DNA of 64,000 bases, from assembly GCF_963920485.1 (NCBI RefSeq), contig NZ_OY986431.1:1612001-1676000 (forward strand), read 5' to 3'. The position numbers and the translations under genes are program-made. The notes beneath the pieces were generated by a model. That model was given only the letters and a program-made list of their open reading frames with translations, was not told the DNA's origin and did no database searches. This DNA is from Cyanobium usitatum str. Tous (GTDB taxonomy: Bacteria > Cyanobacteriota > Cyanobacteriia > PCC-6307 > Cyanobiaceae). Of this stretch, positions 50,311 through 61,614 are shown in pieces. The first letter of the stretch is position 1. Each line of letters starts with the position of its first letter.

Positions 50311-51216
50311 ATGGCCAACTCGACGCGCGGCACCCGTCTAGGCGCCTGGCTGGAGCTCGTGCGCTGGCACAAGCCAAGTGGCCGCCTGATCCTGCTGATT
50401 CCAGCTGGCTGGAGCCTCTGGCTCACCCCAAACGCCCCGCCGGCGCCGCTGTTGGTGGGATTGATCGTGCTGGGAGGACTGGCGGTGAGCGCGGCCGGCT
50501 GCATCGCCAACGACCTCTGGGACCGCCGCATCGACCCCTTAGTGGAGCGCACCCGCAGCCGTCCCCTAGCCGATGGCCGCGTTGGCGTTGGCGAGGCGAT
50601 AGGCCTGCTGCTGCTCAGCCTGCTAGTCGCCTTGGCGGTGCTGCTGGTGCTGATGTGGGGGTTCCCCGCCGCCAGCCGCAACCTCTGCCTGCTGCTAGCA
50701 ATCGCGGCCCTGCCGCCAGTACTGCTTTACCCCTCGGCTAAACGCTGGTTTGGTTACCCCCAACTGGTGCTAGCCCTCTGCTGGGGCTTTGCGGTGCTGA
50801 TCCCCTGGGCCGCTGCCACCGGCTCCCTGGCCGGCGGCTGGCCCCTGGCCCTGGTGTGGCTGGCCACCTTGCTTTGGACCTTCGGCTTCGACACGGTGTA
50901 CGCCATGGCCGACCGGGATGACGACCGGGCCATCGGCGTGCGCAGCAGTGCCCTCAGCCTGGGCAGCCGGGCCCCCCTGGCGGTGGCGATCAGCTACGCC
51001 CTCGCCGCCCTGGCCCTGGGCCTAGCCGCCGGCCTGCAGGGCTGCGGCTGGATCAGCTGGCCCTTGGGTCTGCTGGCAGCAGCCGGCATGCAGCGCGAAG
51101 CCGCCCTGCTGCGCCGCCCCAACCTGCCCCGCTCCGCCTACGGCCGCCACTTCAGCCGCCAGGTACAGCTGGGAGGGCTGCTGCTGCTTGCCCTGGTGCT
51201 GGGGCAGCTGCCATGA
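50311..51216 (+). CDS. ubiA: 4-hydroxybenzoate prenyltransferase-type UbiA protein
   Basis: Membrane prenyltransferase; in cyanobacteria this member prenylates 4-hydroxybenzoate for plastoquinone. 301 residues with about eight helices. The two Asp-rich prenyl-diphosphate sites are intact: NDLWDRRIDPLVERTRSRPL and DTVYAMADRDDDRAIG. It overlaps the LD-carboxypeptidase gene by 4 bases. Divergent from ppx. Confidence 0.9.
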   Translation: MANSTRGTRLGAWLELVRWHKPSGRLILLIPAGWSLWLTPNAPPAPLLVGLIVLGGLAVSAAGCIANDLWDRRIDPLVERTRSRPLADGRVGVGEAIGLLLLSLLVALAVLLVLMWGFPAASRNLCLLLAIAALPPVLLYPSAKRWFGYPQLVLALCWGFAVLIPWAAATGSLAGGWPLALVWLATLLWTFGFDTVYAMADRDDDRAIGVRSSALSLGSRAPLAVAISYALAALALGLAAGLQGCGWISWPLGLLAAAGMQREAALLRRPNLPRSAYGRHFSRQVQLGGLLLLALVLGQLP

Positions 51217-52142
51217 GCCAGGTCACACGTCAGCCCTCACCGCTGCGGCCCGGGGATCGGGTGCAGCTAGTGGCGGCAAGCTCGGCCCTGCTGGGCGAAG
51301 ACGCCTTGGCGCGTCTGGAGGAGGGCATCGCCGTGCTCGAGAGCTGGGGGCTGGAGGTGGAGCGCACGCCGCTGCACGGGCGCCAGTGGGGCTATCTGGC
51401 CGGTCAAGACCAGCAGCGCCGCGGCGACCTGGAAGCGGCTGCCAGGCGGGGTGCCGAACTGCTGGCCTGTGTGCGGGGTGGCTGGGGTGCGGCCCGGTTG
51501 CTGGAAGCCCCCCTGGCCCTGCCAGCTCGCTGGCTGCTTGGTTTCTCCGACGTCACCTCCCTGCTCTGGGCCCAAGTAGCCCAGGGGCAGGGAGGAGCCA
51601 TCCACGGGCCGCTGCTCACCACCCTGGCCGCCGAACCCGCCTGGAGCCAGGAGCGGCTGCGGTGCCTGTTGTTTGGTGAACCCCTGGGCGACCTTCAGGG
51701 CGAGGGCTGGTGTGGCGGCAGCGCCGCAGGCCCCCTGCTGGCCGCCAACCTCACCGTGGCCACCCACCTGCTGGGTACCCCCTATCTGCCGGATTTGCGC
51801 GGCGCCATCTTGGTGCTCGAAGACGTGGGCGAAGCGCCTTACCGAATCGAGCGCATGCTCACCCACTGGCGGCTGAGCGGTGGGCTGCAGCAGCTGGCCG
51901 GCATCGGCCTGGGGCAGTTCACTGACTGCGATGACAGCACGGACGAGGCAGATCGGTTCAGCCTCGAGCAGGTGCTACGCGAGCGCACAAGCGATCTCGG
52001 CATCCCGGTGGTGAGCAACTTGCCCGTGGGTCATGGGGCCGGCAATGCGGCCCTACCCCTAGGTGCCTGGGCCGAGCTCGCTGGCAGCAGCGGCCAGCTG
52101 CGGATCAGCAGCGCGAAGCAAGCACCGCCGCTGCCACGGTGA
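51213..52142 (+). CDS. LD-carboxypeptidase (peptidase family S66)
   Basis: Recycles cell-wall tetrapeptides to tripeptides, or, in MccF relatives, cuts microcin-type nucleotides. 309 residues: [33 protein letters not shown] (the oxyanion region), [13 protein letters not shown] with the nucleophile Ser region, and [13 protein letters not shown] start coupled to ubiA. The last 38 bases overlap ispD in the opposite orientation. Confidence 0.88.
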   Translation: MSQVTRQPSPLRPGDRVQLVAASSALLGEDALARLEEGIAVLESWGLEVERTPLHGRQWGYLAGQDQQRRGDLEAAARRGAELLACVRGGWGAARLLEAPLALPARWLLGFSDVTSLLWAQVAQGQGGAIHGPLLTTLAAEPAWSQERLRCLLFGEPLGDLQGEGWCGGSAAGPLLAANLTVATHLLGTPYLPDLRGAILVLEDVGEAPYRIERMLTHWRLSGGLQQLAGIGLGQFTDCDDSTDEADRFSLEQVLRERTSDLGIPVVSNLPVGHGAGNAALPLGAWAELAGSSGQLRISSAKQAPPLPR

Positions 52143-52785
52143 GATCGAAGGGGGTGGTGAGCTTGATGTTGGAGGCAGGCGCCTCCAACACCTGCACCGC
52201 CAAACCCAGCCGCTCAAACAGGGCCGCATCGTCGGTGACGCTCCAGCCCTGCTCCGTGGCGGTTGCATGGGCAGCCCGCAGCTGCTGCACGGGAAAGCCC
52301 TGGGGAGTTTGGGCGGCCCACAACCAGCTGCGATCTGGGGTGGCCGTGATGGTGCCAGCTCCATCCACCTGCTTGATCGTGTCGGTTACGGGGGTGGCGG
52401 CGATCACGGCTGCGCCTTGCTGGACCGCAGCGGCACAGCGGGCCAGCAGCTCCGGCTCGACAAGACAGCGAGCCCCGTCGTGGATCAGCACCCCAGCAGC
52501 AGCTGCCGGCAGGGCCGCCAGCCCCCGGCTCACCGACTCCTGACGAGTGTCACCACCCTCAATCCACTGCACCGGCCGGTCTGGCTGAGCTTCAGCCACA
52601 AGCGCCGCGATCGCGCCGGCATCAACGGGCTGACCCACGATGCCGATCCAGCTGATGGCGGGGCAGGCGAGGGCCGCATCGAGGGTCCAGGCCAGCACCG
52701 ACCGCCCCGCCACTGGCAACAGCAGCTTGTTGCCAGTGGCCCCCATGCGGCGGCCGCTGCCGGCTGCGGCGATCAGCAAATGCAC
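52105..52785 (-). CDS. ispD: 2-C-methyl-D-erythritol 4-phosphate cytidylyltransferase
   Basis: Second dedicated step of the MEP isoprenoid path. 226 residues: [22 protein letters not shown] carries the CTP-binding Arg and Lys, [16 protein letters not shown] is the metal-binding Asp region, and [14 protein letters not shown] is the MEP-binding end. Complete. Shares its start region with the divergent GT9-like gene. Confidence 0.96.
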   Translation of the reverse strand: MHLLIAAAGSGRRMGATGNKLLLPVAGRSVLAWTLDAALACPAISWIGIVGQPVDAGAIAALVAEAQPDRPVQWIEGGDTRQESVSRGLAALPAAAAGVLIHDGARCLVEPELLARCAAAVQQGAAVIAATPVTDTIKQVDGAGTITATPDRSWLWAAQTPQGFPVQQLRAAHATATEQGWSVTDDAALFERLGLAVQVLEAPASNIKLTTPFDLTVAAAVLASRC

Positions 52786-52858
52786 AAGCGACTCCCGCGA
52801 GACGGGTCAATCCGAATCTGATCCATACAATCAGGCCGCCGAACCTGTGTCGTCTGCG

Positions 52859-53695
52859 ATGCGCGCCCTGTTTCTGATTCCGGGCGGCAGCAGCCAGCAG
52901 CTGCAGAGTTTTGCCGCCGTTGCCGCCGTTGCCGACCAACTCCATGCCGACGTCCAGGTGGTCTGTCCGTTAGCGGCGGTGCCCCTTTGGTCCCTGCATC
53001 CCGCCGTGGAAAGGGCCATGCCCTTCAGCTACGAGCAGGCAACCCTGGCCGATTGGGCCAACTTGATGGGTTCGGTGCGGGAGCCTGATTTTCAGGTGAG
53101 CCTCAACCTGGCGCCCAGCCGCCAGATGGATCTAATGCTGTCGATGAGCCACATCCCCACCCGGGTGGCCAGCGGTGGCTTCTCCGCCACCGAGCGGATC
53201 ACCCCCATCGAGGGCGGCTGGGCCAACCAGGCCTTTGAGGCCTTCCTGAAGCCCATAGGGGTGCGGCTCGATGCTGAGTCATTCCGGTTGGCGATCGCCC
53301 CTGCCGACCTGGAGGCCGCCAGCGCGGCCCTACCCAGTGGCGATGGCCCGGCCCTGCTGCTGGCCCCCTCCGCTGCTGGCGGCGACTGGCCAGCCCAGCA
53401 ATGGCAAGACCTACCCGCCAAGATCCGCAGCAAGCTGCCCAACCTGCGGACCTTGGCGAGCACTCGGGCTGGAGATATGCGTAAGCGCGCCGCCCAGATC
53501 GCCAGTGCCGATGTGGTGCTAGCCAGCGACCCCGTAAGCATCGAATTGGCCCTACTGCTCGGCCTACCGCTGGTGGCCCTGGGCCGGAATGCCGCCAGTC
53601 TGCCCAGCCGTGCTGGGGTGCAGGGCCTCGGCAGCGCCGCCAACCTCAGCCAACTGGGCGACGCCGAGGTGCTCGCCGCCCTGGGACTGGGATAA
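52859..53695 (+). CDS. Glycosyltransferase family 9-like (heptosyltransferase-like) protein
   Basis: 278 residues from the ATG at 52859. MRALFLIPGGSSQQLQSFAA opens a Rossmann half, and the second half has LLAPSAAGGDWPAQQWQDLP, ADVVLASDPVSIELALLLGL and PLVALG, matching the C-terminal sugar-nucleotide half of GT9 heptosyltransferases. It is shorter than usual and the catalytic residues are not obvious. A lipopolysaccharide role is only inferred. Confidence 0.65.
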   Translation: MRALFLIPGGSSQQLQSFAAVAAVADQLHADVQVVCPLAAVPLWSLHPAVERAMPFSYEQATLADWANLMGSVREPDFQVSLNLAPSRQMDLMLSMSHIPTRVASGGFSATERITPIEGGWANQAFEAFLKPIGVRLDAESFRLAIAPADLEAASAALPSGDGPALLLAPSAAGGDWPAQQWQDLPAKIRSKLPNLRTLASTRAGDMRKRAAQIASADVVLASDPVSIELALLLGLPLVALGRNAASLPSRAGVQGLGSAANLSQLGDAEVLAALGLG

Positions 53696-53752
53696 TTGGA
53701 GTTCGGGGGATAGTCAGGCCATACGATCAGCGCCACAAACCCCAGTGCCGCG

Positions 53753-54520
53753 ATGTCCAGTGCCGTGATGTCCAGCCCAGCCCCCCTGGCCGGCCAAGTG
53801 GCCCTGGTTACCGGTGCCAGCAGGGGTATCGGTCGCGCCATCGCCCTTGAACTGGCAGCGGCTGGCGCCCAAGTCGTGGTGAATTACGCCAGCTCCCCGG
53901 ATGCCGCCGAAGCGGTCGTTGCTGAGATCACTGCTGCCGGGGGCGAAGCCTGGAGCCATCGGGCCGATGTAGCCGATGAAGAGCAGGTCGACGCCATGGT
54001 CAAAGCGGTGCTTGATAAGGGCGGCCGGCTCGACGTGTTGGTCAACAACGCCGGCATCACCCGCGACGGCCTGCTGATGCGGATGAAAACCGCCGACTGG
54101 CAGAGCGTGATCAACCTCAATCTCACCGGCGTGTTCCTATGCACCCGCGCTGTGAGCCGGGCCATGCTCAAGGCCCGCAGCGGCCGCATCATCAACATCA
54201 CCTCAGTGGTGGCCCTGATGGGCAATCCAGGCCAGGCCAACTACAGCGCCGCCAAGGCCGGGGTGATCGGCCTCACCCGCAGCAATGCGGCCGAATTTGC
54301 AGCCCGGGGGGTCACCGTCAATGCCGTTGCCCCGGGCTTCATTGAGAGCGACATGACCGCCGAATTAGACAAGACACCAATCCTGGCTGCCATTCCCCTG
54401 GGAAGGATGGGAAGCGCCGCCGAGGTGGCCGGTGCAGTGCGCTTTCTAGCCGCCGACCCGGCTGCCGCCTACATCACCGGCCAGGTGCTGCAGGTGGATG
54501 GCGGCATGGTGATGCGTTAA
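53753..54520 (+). CDS. fabG: 3-oxoacyl-[acyl-carrier-protein] reductase
   Basis: Short-chain dehydrogenase of fatty-acid elongation. 255 residues: [20 protein letters not shown] cofactor site, [14 protein letters not shown], and the active-site Ser, Tyr and Lys (ITSVVALMG..., then [10 protein letters not shown]). ATG at 53753; a second ATG five codons in is possible. Convergent overlap of 4 bases with the small membrane protein gene. Confidence 0.96.
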   Translation: MSSAVMSSPAPLAGQVALVTGASRGIGRAIALELAAAGAQVVVNYASSPDAAEAVVAEITAAGGEAWSHRADVADEEQVDAMVKAVLDKGGRLDVLVNNAGITRDGLLMRMKTADWQSVINLNLTGVFLCTRAVSRAMLKARSGRIINITSVVALMGNPGQANYSAAKAGVIGLTRSNAAEFAARGVTVNAVAPGFIESDMTAELDKTPILAAIPLGRMGSAAEVAGAVRFLAADPAAAYITGQVLQVDGGMVMR

Positions 54521-54756
54521 GAGCTTGTGAGCGGCTGAGCCAACTCTTCGCGCAGTCGGCGAATCCGCTGCAGCAGGCGCAGGCGGCGACTGCGGGCGGT
54601 GATTGTCAAGAACAGCCTCACCGGCACATAAACCAAGGCCATCAACACCCCGGCCGCCGCCACGAGCACAAACACCATGGCGTTAGCAGGGGAGCCCGGA
54701 TCCAGCGAAATAGCTTGGTCCGCGCTCTCCAGTGCTGTTTGCAGCAAGTCCTCCAT
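54517..54756 (-). CDS. Small membrane protein, hypothetical
   Basis: 79 residues with one strong hydrophobic segment ([20 protein letters not shown] at about 24-43) followed by a basic, helix-forming tail [20 protein letters not shown]. No family recognised by eye. It lies between fabG and groEL2. An ATG start and the amphipathic tail support a real protein, perhaps peripheral to the membrane on the cytoplasmic side. Confidence 0.7.
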   Translation of the reverse strand: MEDLLQTALESADQAISLDPGSPANAMVFVLVAAAGVLMALVYVPVRLFLTITARSRRLRLLQRIRRLREELAQPLTSS

Positions 54757-54875
54757 TGCTGAACCCTATCGAGCCTGGAGCGAATCAGTAGCCCAGAGAA
54801 GCAGCTTGATTCGGCTTTCCCCACCCCGCTCCGTTGGCCTGGCGGTGGTCCGCTGTGGGACCCTGGCACCACTGA

Positions 54876-56546
<1,671 letters not shown>

Positions 56547-56557
56547 TCCCAGGCCGC

Positions 56558-57232
56558 TCAGCCGGCCAGCACATCCCGTACATAGGCAGCAACCTGCAAA
56601 TCGACCCCGGTGATTGCCGTGCCCACAACCACGGCATCAGCGCCGAGGTCCAGGGCTTGGCGGGCCTGCTGGGGGCTTGATATGCCGCCCTCGCAGATCA
56701 GACTCACCTCGTTGGGTAATTGCTGCCGCAGCAGGGGCAATAGATCCCAGGCTGGTGGCTTCTGGCCTGAGGTTGACTCCGTATAGCCATAAAGGGTCGT
56801 GCCGACCCAGCTGCAACCCAGCTCGGCGGCACGCAGACCATTGGCAACGCTGTCCACATCCGCCATCAGCACAGCACCAAGCTCCCGCTGGGCGCGGGCG
56901 ATCAGACCCTCTAAATTTTCACCCCCGGGGCGATAGCGCTCGGTGGCATCAAGCGCCACCACATCGGCACCAGCAGCCCAAACCGCACGAATCTCCTCCC
57001 ACCCCGGGGTGATGTACACCGAGCTGTCTGGGTAGCTGCGCTTCCATAGGCCCACGATCAGGGCCGTTGGGCAGCGCTGACGAACAGCGCCGATATGCTC
57101 TGGGCTTTCCAGACGCACCCCAGAGGCGCCATTGCGCAAACTGGCATCAGCCATGGCGGCGATCACATCGGGATCGCGCATCGCAGATCCCTCGGGGGCC
57201 TGCACCGACACAATCAAACCGGAGGGTTTCAC
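56558..57232 (-). CDS. nanE: N-acetylmannosamine-6-phosphate 2-epimerase family protein
   Basis: Converts ManNAc-6-P to GlcNAc-6-P in sialic-acid use; a TIM barrel of 224 residues. SGLIVSVQAPEGSAMRDPDV is the family start, ADVVALDATERYRPGG contains the catalytic Lys/Asp neighbourhood, VSLICEGGISSPQQAR binds phosphate. No sialic-acid lyase, kinase or transporter genes surround it. Its GTG start directly follows the stop of the repeat protein (TGAGTG), so the two are tightly coupled. Confidence 0.85.
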   Translation of the reverse strand: MKPSGLIVSVQAPEGSAMRDPDVIAAMADASLRNGASGVRLESPEHIGAVRQRCPTALIVGLWKRSYPDSSVYITPGWEEIRAVWAAGADVVALDATERYRPGGENLEGLIARAQRELGAVLMADVDSVANGLRAAELGCSWVGTTLYGYTESTSGQKPPAWDLLPLLRQQLPNEVSLICEGGISSPQQARQALDLGADAVVVGTAITGVDLQVAAYVRDVLAG

Positions 57233-57658
57233 TCAGCTGGCCAGGGGAAGGTCAAAGCCATCGAGCTCTTCAGCATCCGGCAGCCAGGCCCGCAGGGAAG
57301 CGTGGGCGAAGGGCGCAGGAGCGGCATTGCTCGCTGCCGGAGCCAGAGCATCCTGCACAAGGGCCAGCACAGCCGGTTGCACAACTAGTTGCACAGTCGT
57401 TTGCAGAGTCGGTTGCACGCTCGGCTGAAGGTTGGTTTCCAGGCCAGCCTGGGAGCGCAGCCACTCAGCCGCCCCTACTCCCTGGCCGGCGCTCAGGGGG
57501 CCGGCGATCAGGGCTTCGAGGGCCGCTAGCCCCCGGCGGTGCGCCCACTGCTGCACCAGACGCTGGGCCATGGCCTGGTCCCGTTCTGCAACCGCAGCCA
57601 GCAAGCGGTCCCCTAGGTCGGGACGGTCGGACGGGGGGAATCTGGAGGGCTGCGTCAC
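57233..57658 (-). CDS. Hypothetical protein with 4-residue VQ repeats
   Basis: 141 residues from GTG. The N-terminal half is helical and polar (LGDRLLAAVAERDQAMAQRL). Residues 76-103 form seven tetrads: NLQP SVQP TLQT TVQL VVQP AVLA LVQD, then an acidic C-terminus. No family recognised. It lies between the ABC permease and nanE in one transcription unit. The frame, with no better alternative on either strand, is supported by G/C-rich third bases. Confidence 0.55.
   Translation of the reverse strand: MTQPSRFPPSDRPDLGDRLLAAVAERDQAMAQRLVQQWAHRRGLAALEALIAGPLSAGQGVGAAEWLRSQAGLETNLQPSVQPTLQTTVQLVVQPAVLALVQDALAPAASNAAPAPFAHASLRAWLPDAEELDGFDLPLAS
57350..57433 (-). repeat. Degenerate 12-base tandem repeat inside coding sequence
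   Basis: About seven copies of a 12-base unit with consensus near GTCGGTTGCACA on the plus strand (GGTTGCACA, AGTTGCACA, CGTTTGCAG, CGGTTGCAC). Period 12 equals four codons, so expansion keeps the reading frame, encoding the xVQP-like tetrads. Confidence 0.7.
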
Positions 57659-57669
57659 GAAAGGACTCG

Positions 57670-58515
57670 CTAGGTGAGCTTGCGATCCAAAAGCGGCCGA
57701 ATCAGCAGGAACAACCCGGCGGCCAGCAAGGCGAGCACCCCTAGGCAGGTGGCGCTGTTGAGCTGGCCGTAGGGGGCCTCCAGCACCACTGCGGTGAGAG
57801 AGACCTGTCCCGCATAGGCGGCACGAATCGGTTCTATCGCGAAGGTAAGTGGATTAAGGGCCGCTAGCCAGCCCAGCCAGGCCGGCATGAACGACAAGGG
57901 AGCGAGAGCGGTGCTGGCAAACAGCAGGGGCAGGTTGGCCACAAAGATCACCGCAATCAGCTCAATGTGGCCTGGCAGCGCAAAAGCAAGCCCCAAACTC
58001 AAGGCCGTCACTGCAAAAACCAACAACAGCAAGGTGACCAATACCAGCAGCAACCCAGCGCCACCAGGCCAGCCGTAACCCAGCAAAGCGGCAGTGCCCA
58101 TGATCGCCAGGCTCTGCACCAAGCTCAACGTGGTGATGTAGAGCACCGAGGCGAACACGATCGAGCTGCGCGAGCGCAGCGGCGCCACCAGCAACCGGTT
58201 TAGGAAGCCGAATTCGCGGTCAAACATCAACGGCAGGCCGGCGTTGAGGGCAGCACTGAAGGCCGTGAACACGATCACACCTGCGCCAAGGAAGCGGCCG
58301 TAGCTGATGCCGCCAGGCAGCAGGCCCGCGGGAGCCTTGGCAAACAGGGCCCCAAACAACACCAGCCAGATCAGGGGCTGCAGCACCCCCGCCACCAAGG
58401 TGGAAGGCCGGCGCTGCAGCTGTACGAACAAACGACGGGTGAGGGCCAGGGTTTCTTGACTGATCTCGGCCAAGGCGGAAGCCTCGGGTTGGGGTCCTGG
58501 AAGGGTTGTGGTCAT
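57670..58515 (-). CDS. ABC-2 type transporter permease
   Basis: 281-residue permease from the ATG at 58515 with six hydrophobic spans, of the DrrB/ABC-2 exporter class: PLIWLVLFGALFAKAPAG, ALNAGLPLMFDREFGFLNRL (the ABC-2 signature region) and FMPAWLGWLAALNPLTFAIE. It overlaps the ATPase stop (TGATG), so the two subunits are translated together. The substrate (lipid, polysaccharide or drug) is unknown. Confidence 0.9.
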   Translation of the reverse strand: MTTTLPGPQPEASALAEISQETLALTRRLFVQLQRRPSTLVAGVLQPLIWLVLFGALFAKAPAGLLPGGISYGRFLGAGVIVFTAFSAALNAGLPLMFDREFGFLNRLLVAPLRSRSSIVFASVLYITTLSLVQSLAIMGTAALLGYGWPGGAGLLLVLVTLLLLVFAVTALSLGLAFALPGHIELIAVIFVANLPLLFASTALAPLSFMPAWLGWLAALNPLTFAIEPIRAAYAGQVSLTAVVLEAPYGQLNSATCLGVLALLAAGLFLLIRPLLDRKLT

Positions 58516-59555
58516 CACATGCTCGCTTTGCGTTCAGCCTTGGGATCACGGCTGCCGGCCACCGCCAGCTCCGCGTCCATCAGGGTGCGGCCGGTGGCCT
58601 GGAGATAGACATCATCGAGGCTGGGGCGGCTCTGGGCGAGGGCGAAAACCGGCAGGTCGGCTGCCGCCAATTGGCGGCGCAGCTGCTCGACCACCCCGTC
58701 GTGCTCAATCACCAGATTCAGGGAGTAGCCCTGGGCCCGGTTCACCACCACCTGGCGTACCCCGGCGCAATCGTGCAGCAAGCTGCGCACCCGCTCAGCT
58801 TCCTCGGCATCACTGAATTCGCGCACCCTCAAGGTCACCCGATCGCCACCCAAGGCGGCCTTGAGCGCAGCAGGAGCGCCCTCGGCGATGACCTTGCCAG
58901 CCTCGATGATCGCCAGATGGTCAGCCAGGGCATCCACTTCCTCTAAGTAGTGGCTGCTAAGCAGCACGGTTGTGCCGGCATCGCGCAGCTGGCGCAACAC
59001 GGACCAGATCGCAGCGCGACTCTCGATATCAAGGCCAACGGTGGGCTCATCGAGCACCAGCACCTGGGGGCTGTGCAGCAGGCCCGCGGCCAGATCGAGC
59101 CGGCGCCGCATCCCGCCCGAGTAGCTACCGCAACGCCGATCAATCCAGTCGGCCATGCCGAGTAGCTCGATCAGCTCGTCCATGCGCCGGTTTCGCGCAG
59201 CTGGAACCAGGTGATAAAGATCGCCCTGCAGCTGCAGCAGTTCGCGGCCGGTGAGGATCTTGTCGATTGCCACCTCCTGGGCCACGTAGCCCAACAAGCG
59301 ACGCACCGCCCGGGGATCGGCCAGGGCATCAATGCCACCTACCCGCACGCTGCCGCTGTCAGGGGCCAGCAGGGTGCAAAGGATGCGCAAGGCGGTCGTC
59401 TTACCGGCACCGTTAGGGCCAAGCAGGCCATAGAGGCTGCCGGCCGGCACTTGCAGGGAAAGGTTGTCGAGGGCAACGACGGCAGTTGCCGCCTTCTTGC
59501 CCCCGTAGCGCTTGCAGAGCTGCTGCAGTTCGATCACCGACTCAAGCTGCTCCAA
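58515..59555 (-). CDS. ABC transporter ATP-binding protein, DrrA type
   Basis: 346 residues from TTG at 59555, or 340 from GTG at 59537. Walker A GLLGPNGAGKTTALRIL, Q-loop VAQEVAIDKILTG, signature YSGGMRRRLDLAAGLLHSP, Walker B VLVLDEPTVGLDIESRA, H-loop LLSSHYLEE. A C-terminal extension (after 230) resembles DrrA-type exporters. It follows ctaB directly (59556 and 59555 adjoin), so it sits in the heme A operon. Confidence 0.92.
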   Translation of the reverse strand: MEQLESVIELQQLCKRYGGKKAATAVVALDNLSLQVPAGSLYGLLGPNGAGKTTALRILCTLLAPDSGSVRVGGIDALADPRAVRRLLGYVAQEVAIDKILTGRELLQLQGDLYHLVPAARNRRMDELIELLGMADWIDRRCGSYSGGMRRRLDLAAGLLHSPQVLVLDEPTVGLDIESRAAIWSVLRQLRDAGTTVLLSSHYLEEVDALADHLAIIEAGKVIAEGAPAALKAALGGDRVTLRVREFSDAEEAERVRSLLHDCAGVRQVVVNRAQGYSLNLVIEHDGVVEQLRRQLAAADLPVFALAQSRPSLDDVYLQATGRTLMDAELAVAGSRDPKAERKASM

Positions 59556-60539
59556 TCAGCCGACCAATGTAGGCAAGGCAGCAAAGGGGACGTTGAACAG
59601 TTGGGGGCCCAGCAGGGCTGCCTGCGGTAGGCGGGCCAACAAAAGCAACGCACAGATGCCGAATAAATAGAAAATCGACCAGCGGAACATGGCCTTGGCC
59701 CGTTGGGGTTCGTCGGGCTGGCTGCGTAGCTGGGAGCTCAACTGCAGCAGGCGGGCGTTGAAAGGCAGCACCATCAAGCCATAGAGCAAGCCACCGGTGG
59801 GCAGTGCCACGATGCCAAGCAGGCTCAAGCCAACGGTGGCCCAGGCGTAGTGGCTGATGGCCCGAGTGGTGACCGTCACTCCCTTGACCACCGGCAGCAT
59901 CGGGATGCCCACGGAGCGGTAATCGTCCTTGAGCAGCAGGGCAAGGGCCCAGAAGTGGGCTGGCGTCCACAACATCACCAGGGCAAACAACCACCAGGAA
60001 GCCCAGCCAAGGGAGCCGGTGGCAGCGGCAGCTCCCACCAAGGGCGGAATAGCCCCGGCCACCCCGCCAACCACGATGTTCTGACTGGTGCGCGGCTTGA
60101 GCAGGGCTGTGTAGAGCAGCACGTAGCTGCAGAGGCCCAGCAAGGAGAGGCTGGCAGCCAGAGGATTAACGCCAATAACCAGCACCACCACCGACAGGAT
60201 CGTGAGGCCAATGGCTAGGGCAAAGGCCTGGCGCTGGGCCAGGCGACCAGAGGGAAGGGCCCGGCGGCTGGTGCGCTGCATGCGGCCATCGAGATCCTGT
60301 TCCCAAAGGCAATTGAGCACACCAGCTGCAGCCGAAGCCAGGCTGCCCCCCACCAGGGTGCAGATGATCGTGCTGGTAGAGGGTGCCTCGCCAGAGCTCA
60401 GTGCCATGCCACCTAGGGTGGTAGCGAGCAGCAGCGGTATGAGGCGGGGCTTGGCAACTTCAAGCCAAGCCGGCAATTTCACCGAGGGGCGTATCGCCGG
60501 GGCAACGGCGATTGGAGCTGTGATCGTTGCACTAACCAT
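59556..60539 (-). CDS. ctaB: Protoheme IX farnesyltransferase
   Basis: Makes heme O from heme B and farnesyl diphosphate. 327 residues from the ATG at 60539: [40 protein letters not shown] with the Asp-rich site, and [18 protein letters not shown]. About eight membrane helices. Upstream in-frame codons before 60539 lie inside ctaA. Overlaps the ctaA stop region by 8 bases. Confidence 0.96.
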   Translation of the reverse strand: MVSATITAPIAVAPAIRPSVKLPAWLEVAKPRLIPLLLATTLGGMALSSGEAPSTSTIICTLVGGSLASAAAGVLNCLWEQDLDGRMQRTSRRALPSGRLAQRQAFALAIGLTILSVVVLVIGVNPLAASLSLLGLCSYVLLYTALLKPRTSQNIVVGGVAGAIPPLVGAAAATGSLGWASWWLFALVMLWTPAHFWALALLLKDDYRSVGIPMLPVVKGVTVTTRAISHYAWATVGLSLLGIVALPTGGLLYGLMVLPFNARLLQLSSQLRSQPDEPQRAKAMFRWSIFYLFGICALLLLARLPQAALLGPQLFNVPFAALPTLVG

Positions 60540-61506
60540 GAGCCACCTCGGAAGACATTGGAGACATGGGCAAGGTCTGGCCTGAGTTGCCAAGGGAGCG
60601 GGCAAGCACCGCTGCGAGTAAACCGACCAGCAGGGCTGCCAGCAGTTGGTGAGCGATCGTTACCAGCGGCGCCTGCAGCTGGAGCTTCAAGGTCCAAATG
60701 CCCAGGCTCACCTGGGCCAGGACCAAAACGGCCGCTCCCTGGGCGAGGCCGGGCAGCTGCCCCTGACCTGGGGGCAAAAGCAGGGCTGCTGCTGCTAATG
60801 CCAACACGGCAAGAGCTGCTGGCATGGCGAGCTGGCGGTGAGCAAGCAGCCAGCGGCAGCCATTGCCAGCACTAAAACACTGATCTGCCGCCCATTGGCT
60901 GGCCATGGTTCCACCCAGCAGGCACTGGGCGAACACCAGCACCAGGGCCAAGCTCGCCAGCAGCTGCCACCAAAGCGGAGGGCTGATCGAGGCCCTATTG
61001 GCCATGGCCAGGCGTTGGTAGAGGCCGCTTGTGAGGGCAACAAGCAGCAAGGCCGTGGCGAGATGGGCCGTAACTAAGGGAGCCGCCAGAAGCTGGGTGA
61101 CGGTGAGAGCCCCCAGGGCGCCTTGAACCAGCACCAGAAAGAGCCCTCCGGTAGCCAGCCAGGGCAACCAGGCGGGCAGGCGCCGCCGCCAGAAAAAACT
61201 CGCTGCCGCAAGCACCAGCAGGGCCACTCCCACAACGAAAGCGTCAAGGCGGTGAAACCACTCCAAAAAAACCTGCAGGTTCATCTGACGACCTGGCAGG
61301 AGTCGGCCGTAGCAAAGGGGCCAGTCAGGGCAGGCCAGGCCCGCCTCCATCACCCTGGTGGCACCGCCGATGCCAACCAACGCCACCAAGGCCACCACTA
61401 GGTGGGAAGCAAGTAGGGCAAGCTTCTGGATCAGGACAGGGTCTGGCCTGCTGCGAACGCTTGGGGCTAGGGGTGGCTGGAGATTTGTCGTCACGGCAAC
61501 GACCAT
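60532..61506 (-). CDS. ctaA: Heme A synthase (CtaA/COX15)
   Basis: Oxidises heme O to heme A. 324 residues, eight spans: [20 protein letters not shown] with the conserved Cys pair region ([14 protein letters not shown]), [10 protein letters not shown] with a heme-ligand His, and later [14 protein letters not shown] and AHQLLAALL with more His ligands. ATG start. Divergent from ctaC with about 108 bases between starts that must hold both promoters. Confidence 0.95.
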   Translation of the reverse strand: MVVAVTTNLQPPLAPSVRSRPDPVLIQKLALLASHLVVALVALVGIGGATRVMEAGLACPDWPLCYGRLLPGRQMNLQVFLEWFHRLDAFVVGVALLVLAAASFFWRRRLPAWLPWLATGGLFLVLVQGALGALTVTQLLAAPLVTAHLATALLLVALTSGLYQRLAMANRASISPPLWWQLLASLALVLVFAQCLLGGTMASQWAADQCFSAGNGCRWLLAHRQLAMPAALAVLALAAAALLLPPGQGQLPGLAQGAAVLVLAQVSLGIWTLKLQLQAPLVTIAHQLLAALLVGLLAAVLARSLGNSGQTLPMSPMSSEVAHG

Positions 61507-61614
61507 CCCGGAGTCCAGAGAAGCTAACCAAGTTGTTCAAAACGAGCGACTCTTAATTGCCCAGATCACGAAGTGAAAACATCAGCCCTGCTTGCCAGAG
61601 GCTGAGGCGTTGAT

